A stretch of DNA of 5,136 nucleotides from an uncultured Opitutia bacterium (GTDB taxonomy: Bacteria > Verrucomicrobiota > Verrucomicrobiia > Opitutales > UBA953). The stretch's first letter is position 1; the number at the start of each line of letters is the position of its first letter. The stretch is taken from assembly GCA_903879465.1 (NCBI GenBank), contig CAIRLQ010000327.1, positions 1 through 5,136 of the forward strand, written 5' to 3'. This document shows positions 1-5,136 of this stretch, piece after piece. A program made the position numbers and the translations under genes. Below the pieces are notes generated by a model that saw only the letters and a list, made by a program, of their open reading frames with translations, was not told the origin of the DNA and did no database searches.

Positions 1-1365
1 CTCGGCCGGCACGATCTTCGCAGCGGTCAACGGGTCGATGTCGCCGTCGGCCTTCATCTCGGCAGCCAGCTTCGCAAGCATGGCCTTGATGCGCTCCGCG
101 TGCTCTGGCTGTGCGGCGAGATCCTTCGTCTCATAAGGGTCGGCCTGCAGGTCGAAGAGCTGGGTACGGTCAACGTGCGGGTAGCGGATGAGTTTCCAGC
201 GTCCGTCATTGAGCGCCTTCTGGAATGACTTGTAACCGAACATCAGGAACGGGCGGGCGGGCTTGGACGGATCCTTGAGGACAGCCGAGAACTCGCTGCC
301 TTGGGAATCCTTCGGCGCCGTGACGCCACAGAGCTTACCCAGCGTCGGCATGACGTCGAAGAGGTAGCACATCGCGTCACTGCGCTTGTCGGCGGCGATG
401 CCGGGGCCAGCGACGATCAGCGGCACGCGCATCGAGTGCTCGTAGAGGTTCTGCTTACCGATGAGGCCGTGCGAACCGCGGGCCACACCAGAATCAGCGG
501 CGTAGACGATGATCGTATTGGCAGCGAACGGCGACGCCTCCACGGCGTCGAGCACGCGGCCGACCTGGACGTCCAGGAAACTCACGTAACGATAATACTC
601 AGCAAGCATCGTCTTCACGTCGGCCTCGGGGCGCGGCCATTTCATCAGCTGTTCGTCACGGACCACCATCTCGCCGTTGTCAAACGGGTGTTGCGGCAGG
701 AAGTTCGGCGGCAGCGGGATCGAGGCCGGCGCATAATCGATGGGAAACCCTTCCGGGACGATGTGCGGGTCGTGAGGGCCATCGAAGGCGAGATAAGAAA
801 AGAACGGCTTCTTGCCGTCCTGCGACTTCAGGAACGCCAGGGTCTCATCGGTCGCCTCTTCGCAGAGGTGCTTCGGCGAGATCTTTGATGGGGTCAGCTT
901 GCCCGTCGGTAGCATATCGCTGGTCGGGGCCTTCATGGGATTAGCCATACCACCCACGAAGAGCGCCCGAGCCTGCTGGAAGGATTTCGGCAGAGCGGGC
1001 GGTCCGTTGTGCCATTTACCGGCGGCGAAGGTCGCATAGCCCGCTTCCCCAAAGGCGTGCGGCCAGGTCACGTACTTCATCAGCTTCTCGTCAATCTGGG
1101 CGAGCGAACGGCCCGAGAGCAGCATCGCGCGCGAAGGCACGCAGGTCGCCCCCTGATTGCCTCCCTGCATGTAAGCCCGATTGAAGGAGACCCCTCGCTT
1201 CACCAACCGATCCAGGTTGGGGGTTTGGATAATCGGATTACCCAGCGCTGCAATCGTGTCAGCACGCTGGTCGTCAGCAAAAATAAAAACTACGTTAGGC
1301 GGCTGGGCGGCAGGGAGCGAAACTGCGAGACTCAACAGCACTAGCAGAACTCGGGGCAGGCTCAT
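1..1365 (-). CDS. Secreted Cys-type sulfatase (arylsulfatase/choline-sulfatase-like, S1 family), 3' end cut by window edge
   Basis: Hydrolyses sulfate esters; in this family usually on sulfated polysaccharides or small molecules outside the cytoplasm. Translating the minus strand from the ATG at 1365 gives 455 residues with no stop before base 1. Residues 1-20 form a signal peptide (hydrophobic core LLVLLSLAVSL, likely cut after PAA). Asp31-Asp32 in FIFADDQ are metal ligands. The sulfatase signature CVPSR starts at Cys75, the residue converted to formylglycine, and the second signature GYATFAAGKWH covers 109-119. PHDPH at 197-201 and GSHGLIGKQN at 297-306 (Lys304) complete the active site. 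The usual DNG/DHG metal motif reads DSG at 291-293. The C-terminal LFDLQADPYETKDL block is present, so little is probably missing. It lies 41 bp after the CDF gene on the same strand with no terminator hairpin between them, and no Shine-Dalgarno precedes the ATG. The natural substrate cannot be inferred. Confidence 0.95.
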   Translation of the reverse strand, partial: MSLPRVLLVLLSLAVSLPAAQPPNVVFIFADDQRADTIAALGNPIIQTPNLDRLVKRGVSFNRAYMQGGNQGATCVPSRAMLLSGRSLAQIDEKLMKYVTWPHAFGEAGYATFAAGKWHNGPPALPKSFQQARALFVGGMANPMKAPTSDMLPTGKLTPSKISPKHLCEEATDETLAFLKSQDGKKPFFSYLAFDGPHDPHIVPEGFPIDYAPASIPLPPNFLPQHPFDNGEMVVRDEQLMKWPRPEADVKTMLAEYYRYVSFLDVQVGRVLDAVEASPFAANTIIVYAADSGVARGSHGLIGKQNLYEHSMRVPLIVAGPGIAADKRSDAMCYLFDVMPTLGKLCGVTAPKDSQGSEFSAVLKDPSKPARPFLMFGYKSFQKALNDGRWKLIRYPHVDRTQLFDLQADPYETKDLAAQPEHAERIKAMLAKLAAEMKADGDIDPLTAAKIVPAE

Positions 1366-1406
1366 AGGAAGAGCCAAACACGGGGGCCACAAAAAGCAAT
1401 CTGCCT

Positions 1407-2327
1407 TCAGTCATTGAAACCGTAGTGCCCGTCCTGCTTGCGGTGCTCTGGAGCATCTGGCTCAACATGCACGAGGACGGAAACAACCTCTGGATGGAGA
1501 CGAAGGATGTCGGATTTCACCTGTCCGGCGATAGCGTGACCTTCCGCCACCGTAGCGGTCTCGACAACCTGGAGATGGAAATCGACCTCGAAACGATCAC
1601 CCAGACGCCGCGCACGGAAGGCATGGAAGCCCTTCGCACCTGGCACGGCCAGAATATGTTCGCTGAGATCCTTGAGGACATGCTCCTCGGGCGCGGTATC
1701 GAGCAAATCCTCACACGAGCCCTTAAAGAGCTTGATACCCTCCGAGCCCAACCAGCCAGCGAGAATCAGCCCCACGACCTTATCGAGGGCGCTCCATTCA
1801 GGATGAAGATTAGCAATGACCACCGCCACCAGCGCCAGCAACGATGCCACGGCATCCGCACGGTGGTCCGTAGCGTTAGCCATAAGTAACCGCGACCCCA
1901 GCCGCTCCGCCTGCCGACGGGCATATTGATAAAAACTTTCCTTGATAACCAAGGCAGCGCCCGCAACCCAGGCGGCGGCAATCATGGGGGGCTCCGTCTT
2001 AGCGCCGCTCACCAAGGCAGCCAGCGACTGCCAGGCTAGACCGACGCAGAAAACCAGCACTAGCGCCGAGATGAGCATCGTCGCCAAGGTGGAGAAGCGA
2101 TGATGACCGTAGGGGTGGTCATCGTCTTTCGGCAGATGGGAGAACTTTAGTCCGATGATCGCCGCGATATCGCCAGCGATATCTACCAAGGAATGGATAC
2201 CATCGGCCAGCAGCGCCTGCGAGGAAGCGAGGACGCCGACACTGAGTTTAGCTCCAGCCATCAAGACATTCACACCAAGACTCAAAGCCACGGTCTTGCC
2301 CCCTTCACGCTGGAGGGTTGAGTTCAT
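1407..2327 (-). CDS. Cation diffusion facilitator (CDF) family divalent metal transporter
   Basis: Inner-membrane proton-coupled exporter of a divalent cation such as Zn, Fe or Mn, working as a dimer. The 306-residue length is normal for the family. Six membrane segments fill roughly residues 12-205, followed by a cytoplasmic ferredoxin-like domain (about 210-292). TM2 carries H45-S-L-V-D49, and the loop after it has D68, H71 and H75 in the HPYGH motif. TM5 carries D154-H-R-A-D158, where many relatives have HHRSD or DNRSD. The cytoplasmic domain keeps His235, His251, His264 and His287 at places matching metal and structural histidines of E. coli YiiP (alignment from memory). The usual Glu four residues after the last His of HPYGH is Ser79. 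The ATG overlaps the stop of the upstream gene as ATGA and has no Shine-Dalgarno, which points to translational coupling. Family assignment is firm; the metal is not. Confidence 0.95.
   Translation of the reverse strand: MNSTLQREGGKTVALSLGVNVLMAGAKLSVGVLASSQALLADGIHSLVDIAGDIAAIIGLKFSHLPKDDDHPYGHHRFSTLATMLISALVLVFCVGLAWQSLAALVSGAKTEPPMIAAAWVAGAALVIKESFYQYARRQAERLGSRLLMANATDHRADAVASLLALVAVVIANLHPEWSALDKVVGLILAGWLGSEGIKLFKGSCEDLLDTAPEEHVLKDLSEHILAVPGAKGFHAFRARRLGDRFEVDFHLQVVETATVAEGHAIAGQVKSDILRLHPEVVSVLVHVEPDAPEHRKQDGHYGFND
2324..2327 (-). promoter_or_regulatory. ATGA stop/start overlap (translational coupling site)
   Basis: On the minus strand the four bases ATGA hold the CDF start codon and the TGA stop of the upstream unrecognised gene. 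No Shine-Dalgarno stands before this ATG. By known behaviour of such overlaps, ribosomes ending the first gene restart on the second, which would keep the two products in a fixed ratio. Confidence 0.8.
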
Positions 2328-2968
2328 TTGGGCGAATTGGCGCGAATGAGGTCCGCCTCAGCGAGCCAGTCGATGCGCACGAGATGAGCCGAAGCTAAGG
2401 CAGGGTGGCTGTTCAACTCCCGGACGAGGGACTCCAACTTACCCCAAGGGGCTCCGCCGGGGAGTTTACGCCAGGCATCGAGACGAATAAGCAGTTCCTC
2501 ATGGCCAGGCCAGACAGCGGCGACGTCGCCCGACTGCAGGGCGACTTCCGCGGCGAGATGTCCTGGCCTCAGCGTCACCGCGATCCGATCAGCGTAGGTA
2601 AACTCATAGACCTCCACCGGACCTGCCTCAGTGAGGGCGACGCCCGCGGGGTAGGTCTCTTTAATATAAATATGCTCCTCAGGGAGTTCGCGCCCTTCCG
2701 GCGCGTAGCGACGTGTCCCACCCGTCACGACCGTGCGCACATGAGCACCAGCCGCCCCAGCGTCCACCCGTTCAAAGAGGACATACTTACCGTAGAAGCC
2801 CTTCTTCATGACCGCATAGTCATACATCATCGGCGCCATGCTCAAAGCGGAACGCACCTGGCGCATCTGTTGCTTTTTTTCACTACCGCAGGACTTACCG
2901 CCCAGAAGGAGCATCACGCCCAGCAGGGCACCGACAAGGAAGATCACGAAGCGTTCACGCTGGCCCAT
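2324..2968 (-). CDS. Unrecognised membrane-anchored protein coupled to the CDF transporter
   Basis: I do not recognise a family. From the ATG at 2968 the product is 214 residues: a short basic start (MGQRER), one hydrophobic segment at about 7-23 (VIFLVGALLGVMLLLGG), a small KSCGSEKKQQ linker, then about 185 soluble residues with alternating beta-like stretches (around GKYVLFERV and VEVYEFTYADRIAVTL) and a C-terminal helical part. The positive-inside rule puts the soluble part outside the cytoplasm. Cys27 follows GGKS, which is a poor lipobox, so a lipoprotein is unlikely. The frame stays open up to an ATG at 3130, but that start would overlap the divergent thioesterase, and the anchor directly after 2968 favours the shorter form; ATG 2995 is the main alternative. 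An AAGGG lies only one base before the 2968 ATG, too close for a normal ribosome site. Its TGA overlaps the CDF start, suggesting a role linked to metal transport, but this is inference. Confidence 0.75.
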   Translation of the reverse strand: MGQRERFVIFLVGALLGVMLLLGGKSCGSEKKQQMRQVRSALSMAPMMYDYAVMKKGFYGKYVLFERVDAGAAGAHVRTVVTGGTRRYAPEGRELPEEHIYIKETYPAGVALTEAGPVEVYEFTYADRIAVTLRPGHLAAEVALQSGDVAAVWPGHEELLIRLDAWRKLPGGAPWGKLESLVRELNSHPALASAHLVRIDWLAEADLIRANSPK

Positions 2969-3077
2969 GCCCTTAACATCAGCCGAGGAAGCCATCCAGA
3001 GCAAGGAGAAGCCATCCGCCAGGCGACGACCGCGTATTTGACGTTGGAAAATCGCCAAGGCGGGGCAAAACAAAGCC
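2969..3077. promoter_or_regulatory. Divergent intergenic region, presumed to hold both promoters
   Basis: This is the only gap of size in the window and separates two groups read away from each other, so both promoters should lie here. The match to consensus is poor. On the minus strand TTGGCG (3058-3053) and TACGCG (3036-3031) are 16 bases apart, a weak sigma70-like pair that would place transcription some 50 bases before the 2968 start. On the plus strand TTGACG at 3038-3043 is a good -35 hexamer, but nothing like TATAAT stands 16-18 bases later. I see no clear inverted repeat that would mark an operator. The region's role is inferred from gene layout, and the individual boxes are tentative. 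Confidence 0.4.
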
Positions 3078-3482
3078 ATGTTGCAGGCCACTGTCGAAAC
3101 CCGCGTCCGCTTCGCCGAAACCGACGCCATGGGCGTGACCTATCACGGAAACTATCTGCCTTGGTTCGAGATGGCCCGCGTCGCCCTACTGGATCAAATC
3201 GGCACGCCCTACCGTGAGCTGGAAAAACAGGGGTGCCTACTCCCAGTCCTGGAGACGGGGCTCACCTACCACCGCTCGTCACACTTCGACGACCGAATCC
3301 GCATTACCGTATCCCTGGCCGAGAAACCTAAGGCACGCCTGCGCCTGACCTATAAAGTCGAGCGCGGTGAGGAGCTAATCGTCGAAGGCTTCACCGTCCA
3401 TGCTTTCGTCAATCGGGAGTTCAAGGCCATCCGGCCACCCGAGAACATCGACACCGCCATGCGTAAAGCCTTCGGCGCCTGA
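3078..3482 (+). CDS. Acyl-CoA thioesterase, hot-dog fold (YbgC/FadM-like, 4HBT family)
   Basis: Cytoplasmic enzyme expected to hydrolyse acyl-CoA or another acyl thioester. The 134 residues match the usual single-domain length of 130-140. The N-terminal block from RFAETDAMG to YLPWFEMAR (11-34) is the 4-hydroxybenzoyl-CoA thioesterase signature: Asp16 is the catalytic acid, followed by Gly19, His23, Asn25-Tyr26, the aromatic pair Trp29-Phe30, Glu31 and Arg34. The rest forms the expected beta strands (around RIRITVSLAEK, RLRLTYKVERG and EGFTVHAFVN). A purine-rich AAGGCGGGG at 3057-3065 lies 12 bases before the ATG, rather far for a ribosome site. It opens the plus-strand gene group and its stop lies 2 bp before the MBL hydrolase start. 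In many bacteria YbgC-type genes sit with tol-pal, but no tol or pal gene is visible here, so a Tol-linked role is not supported. Confidence 0.92.
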   Translation: MLQATVETRVRFAETDAMGVTYHGNYLPWFEMARVALLDQIGTPYRELEKQGCLLPVLETGLTYHRSSHFDDRIRITVSLAEKPKARLRLTYKVERGEELIVEGFTVHAFVNREFKAIRPPENIDTAMRKAFGA

Positions 3483-3484
3483 AG

Positions 3485-4135
3485 ATGAAAATTATCGCCG
3501 CCTCCCTTGGGCCTTTCGACACTAACGCCTACCTCGTCATCGCTGACGACGGCAAAGACTGCTCCGTCATCGACGCACCGAAGGATGCTGGCCCGCTGTT
3601 GCTCGCGGAGATCAAGAAGCAGGGCCTTCGGCTCACCCATCTGTTGATCACGCACGGTCACTGGGATCACATGTGCGACGCACATCATTTCGCCACCGCC
3701 GGTGCCCAGCTCATCGCGCACAAGGACGACCAACAGTTGATTGAAAATATCGAAGCCTACCGCAGCCGCTATCAATCAATGCTCCCTATGCTTTCCGACG
3801 AAGACTTCCGCTCGGCCAAGGTGGATCGGTGGGTCAATGAGGGCGATACCGTCGAGGCATGCGGACTGACCTTTGAAATCCGCCACGTCCCAGGCCATTG
3901 TCCGGGCAGCATCCTCTTCTACTCCGCAGTCCAAAAGATAGCCTTCACCGGCGATGCCATCTTCAAAGGTTCCGTCGGGCGCACCGACCTGCCCAACGGC
4001 GACTGGAATCAACTCCTCACCTCGATTCGCAATCGTATCTACACGCTGCCCGACGACGTCGTCCTGCTTCCCGGCCACGGAGGAAAAACCTCCGTCGGGT
4101 ACGAGAAAAAGCACAATCCCTACGCCAAGCCCTGA
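3485..4135 (+). CDS. MBL-fold metallo-hydrolase, glyoxalase II-like (YcbL type)
   Basis: Binuclear metal hydrolase of the hydroxyacylglutathione hydrolase-like group, probably cleaving a thioester in the cytoplasm. The 216 residues match the compact YcbL type, shorter than classical GloB (about 250), which has an extra C-terminal helical domain for glutathione binding. All metal ligands are visible: His57, His59, Asp61 and His62 in THGHWDH, His138 in VPGHCPGS, bridging Asp157 in FTGDAIF and His198 in LPGHGG. The FKGSVGRTDLPNGD stretch (160-173) is typical of this group. No signal peptide is present. The ATG lies 2 bp after the thioesterase stop and has no Shine-Dalgarno, so reinitiation by terminating ribosomes is likely. 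Persulfide dioxygenase is an alternative within the fold, but the compact length and the GRTDLP loop do not settle this, and the exact substrate is unknown. Confidence 0.93.
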   Translation: MKIIAASLGPFDTNAYLVIADDGKDCSVIDAPKDAGPLLLAEIKKQGLRLTHLLITHGHWDHMCDAHHFATAGAQLIAHKDDQQLIENIEAYRSRYQSMLPMLSDEDFRSAKVDRWVNEGDTVEACGLTFEIRHVPGHCPGSILFYSAVQKIAFTGDAIFKGSVGRTDLPNGDWNQLLTSIRNRIYTLPDDVVLLPGHGGKTSVGYEKKHNPYAKP

Positions 4136-4140
4136 GTCGC

Positions 4141-4653
4141 GTGCCGACGCCCTGCCCTTTCCTCCCGTCGTGCGGTCGCCCGCTCTCGTGGCGCGACCTC
4201 AACGAACTGCGAAAAAAACAAGGCGCGGAGCTTTACCGTCTCTGCCTCGAATACGGCCAGCAACTCTGGCTCGATGACCTGCCCGCACGCGCGCTGCTCG
4301 CCGTCGATCGGGCGCTCTATTGCGATGTCCCCGTCGACGCCGAAGTGCTGGGCGAATACCCGATGCCCTACCGGACCATCGGCTGGATGGTGAAGCAGCC
4401 GAGTGAGAACTTCACCGGCAACGCCCGCGTGCATTACCAACACCTCGCCGACCGCGTTCGTGGCGAACGGGCGGAGCTCAAGAAATGGCGGGCCTGGGCC
4501 GCCTGGGCCGTCACGCGGCAGGCACGGCCGGATCTCGACGGCGATCCCAAGCACGTGGTCACCGAACCCACGCACGTGGAGATCGAAGCCGGCTTGCAGG
4601 CCTGCGGCCACGGCGACGAGATCGCCGAGTGGCGCAAAGCGCTGGCGGGCTGA
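4141..4653 (+). CDS. Unrecognised small soluble protein, GTG start
   Basis: I do not recognise a family. From the GTG at 4141 the product is 170 residues. It has no membrane segment or signal peptide, and looks mainly helical: RDLNELRKKQGAELYRLCLE (about 19-38), LPARALLAVDRALYCDV (about 46-62), and a long stretch around ARVHYQHLADRVRGERAEL and KKWRAWAAWAV (about 98-127). It is rich in tryptophan (seven by my count). Two cysteines near the start are spaced CPFLPSC, and two more lie at LCL and YCD. No in-frame ATG precedes the conserved-looking part except far upstream inside the MBL gene, where the translation turns into an arginine-rich shadow; the GTG 5 bp after the MBL stop fits operon spacing. 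Codon choice is rich in third-position G and C, like its neighbours, which supports a real gene. A structural or adaptor role is possible but not shown. Confidence 0.75.
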   Translation: MPTPCPFLPSCGRPLSWRDLNELRKKQGAELYRLCLEYGQQLWLDDLPARALLAVDRALYCDVPVDAEVLGEYPMPYRTIGWMVKQPSENFTGNARVHYQHLADRVRGERAELKKWRAWAAWAVTRQARPDLDGDPKHVVTEPTHVEIEAGLQACGHGDEIAEWRKALAG

Positions 4654-4671
4654 AAACACCCTGACTTTCAC

Positions 4672-5136
4672 ATGACCCACCACTCTGACCATTCGCTCCG
4701 CATCGTCGTAGACGCGACCGACCTGCACGCAGGTCAGCCGGGGGAACGCGCGCTGGAGCAACGCGACGCGCCTGCCGAGAGCCGCATCACCCTTCGCTCG
4801 CTCAAGGCCGGCGAGACCTTATCACACGATGGCAAGCACCTGCTCGAAGTGCTCGTCGTCCGCGGACTTTTGACCCTCCACGGCGAAGGCCTCGGCCCTA
4901 CGTCCTATGTGCGACTGGCGCCGGGCGTCTCCGCGACGTTCACTTCGACCGAGGCCAGCATGGTCTACCTGAACGAACGCACGCCGACGGAGCCCGAAAA
5001 GGATTCCTACGCGCTGCGCGGCGACTCCCTCGATTGGCGACAAGGCATGGTGCCTGGACTCAAGGTCACCTCGCTCCACCAAGGCCTCACGAAACACACC
5101 GCCTTGGTGCGCTGGGCGCCGGAGACTCGATTCAAC
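4672..5136 (+). CDS. ChrR-like cupin domain protein, 3' end cut by window edge
   Basis: The ATG at 4672, 18 bp after the previous stop, opens 155 residues with no stop before the window end. Residues about 38-103 form a cupin barrel: a KAGETLSHDGKH stretch, then EVLVVRG (59-65), a beta strand, RLAPG and a closing strand ending VYLNER. His52, His56 and Glu59 are possible metal ligands; the second cupin motif has no histidine. A second repeat begins near 122 (WRQGMVPGLKVTSLHQG, then ALVRWAPETRF at 144-154), the pattern of ChrR C-terminal and related double cupins, in which the next residues usually carry the H-x-H-x-GGEE ligands. The N-terminus is histidine-rich (His3, His4, His7) and lacks the cysteines of the ChrR zinc anti-sigma domain, so this is likely a stand-alone cupin and not an anti-sigma factor. 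Possible roles are metal-dependent enzyme or sensor; the identification is moderate. Confidence 0.75.
   Translation, partial: MTHHSDHSLRIVVDATDLHAGQPGERALEQRDAPAESRITLRSLKAGETLSHDGKHLLEVLVVRGLLTLHGEGLGPTSYVRLAPGVSATFTSTEASMVYLNERTPTEPEKDSYALRGDSLDWRQGMVPGLKVTSLHQGLTKHTALVRWAPETRFN

Noticed and set aside
301..888. A 195-codon plus-strand open frame starting at 301
   Set aside because: It is the antisense of the sulfatase active-site coding region and its Arg/His/Val-rich product has no motif.
2969..3130. N-terminal extension of the membrane-anchored protein to the ATG at 3130
   Set aside because: It would overlap the first 53 bases of the divergent thioesterase gene and place a long arginine-rich stretch before the membrane anchor.
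2405..3217. A 270-codon open frame on the plus strand opposite the membrane-anchored gene and running into the thioesterase
   Set aside because: It overlaps the thioesterase, whose family motifs are certain, and its own product shows no domain, while the opposite strand gives a sensible anchored protein coupled to the CDF gene.
3898..4140. Upstream ATG at 3898 as start for the 170-residue gene
   Set aside because: This part overlaps the last 80 codons of the MBL hydrolase, including its conserved Asp157 and His198, and reads as an arginine-rich shadow; the GTG at 4141 fits operon spacing.
4212..4218. Run of seven A as a possible slippage or frameshift site in the 170-residue gene
   Set aside because: The zero frame continues through a plausible protein to a well-placed stop, and the -1 frame ends after about 20 codons with no recognisable product; no stimulatory hairpin is evident.
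4120..4761. A 213-codon open frame on the minus strand across the unrecognised 170-residue gene and the cupin start
   Set aside because: It lies opposite two well-spaced plus-strand genes, spans their junction, and its translation is low-complexity Arg/Val/Gly-rich with no motif, typical of an antisense shadow in GC-rich DNA.

Overview
The window reads as GC-rich bacterial chromosome with seven genes packed closely, two of them cut by the window edges. The organism is most likely a member of the PVC group, probably Verrucomicrobiota (Opitutae-like) or Planctomycetota. The grounds are indirect: a secreted Cys-type sulfatase of the kind expanded in those phyla, high GC, and start codons without Shine-Dalgarno sequences. 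No rRNA or other phylogenetic marker is present, so this is an inference.

Layout. The left 3 kb is read on the minus strand, in the order of transcription: an unrecognised membrane-anchored protein (2968 to 2324), a cation diffusion facilitator (CDF) metal transporter (2327 to 1407) that shares an ATGA stop/start overlap with it, and 41 bp further on a secreted sulfatase (1365 to beyond base 1). The right 2 kb is read on the plus strand: a hot-dog thioesterase (3078-3482), an MBL-fold hydrolase of glyoxalase II type (3485-4135), an unrecognised 170-residue protein with a GTG start (4141-4653), and a ChrR-like cupin protein that runs off the right edge (4672-5136+). The gaps between plus-strand genes are 2, 5 and 18 bp, so this looks like one operon. 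The two groups diverge from a shared region of about 109 bp at 2969-3077.

How the genes may work together. The thioesterase and MBL hydrolase both belong to folds that hydrolyse thioesters, which suggests acyl-CoA or acyl-glutathione/thiol detoxification, but substrates cannot be read from sequence. The CDF protein probably exports a divalent metal, and its tightly coupled upstream partner probably sits in the same membrane. The sulfatase needs calcium and a formylglycine-generating enzyme encoded elsewhere.

I found no mobile element, CRISPR array, RNA gene, long repeat or defence system. No clearly new system is visible. The best leads are the two unrecognised proteins, the mixed metal-site residues in the CDF transporter, the altered metal motif in the sulfatase, and the near absence of Shine-Dalgarno sequences. 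No stretch over 300 bases lacks a gene.
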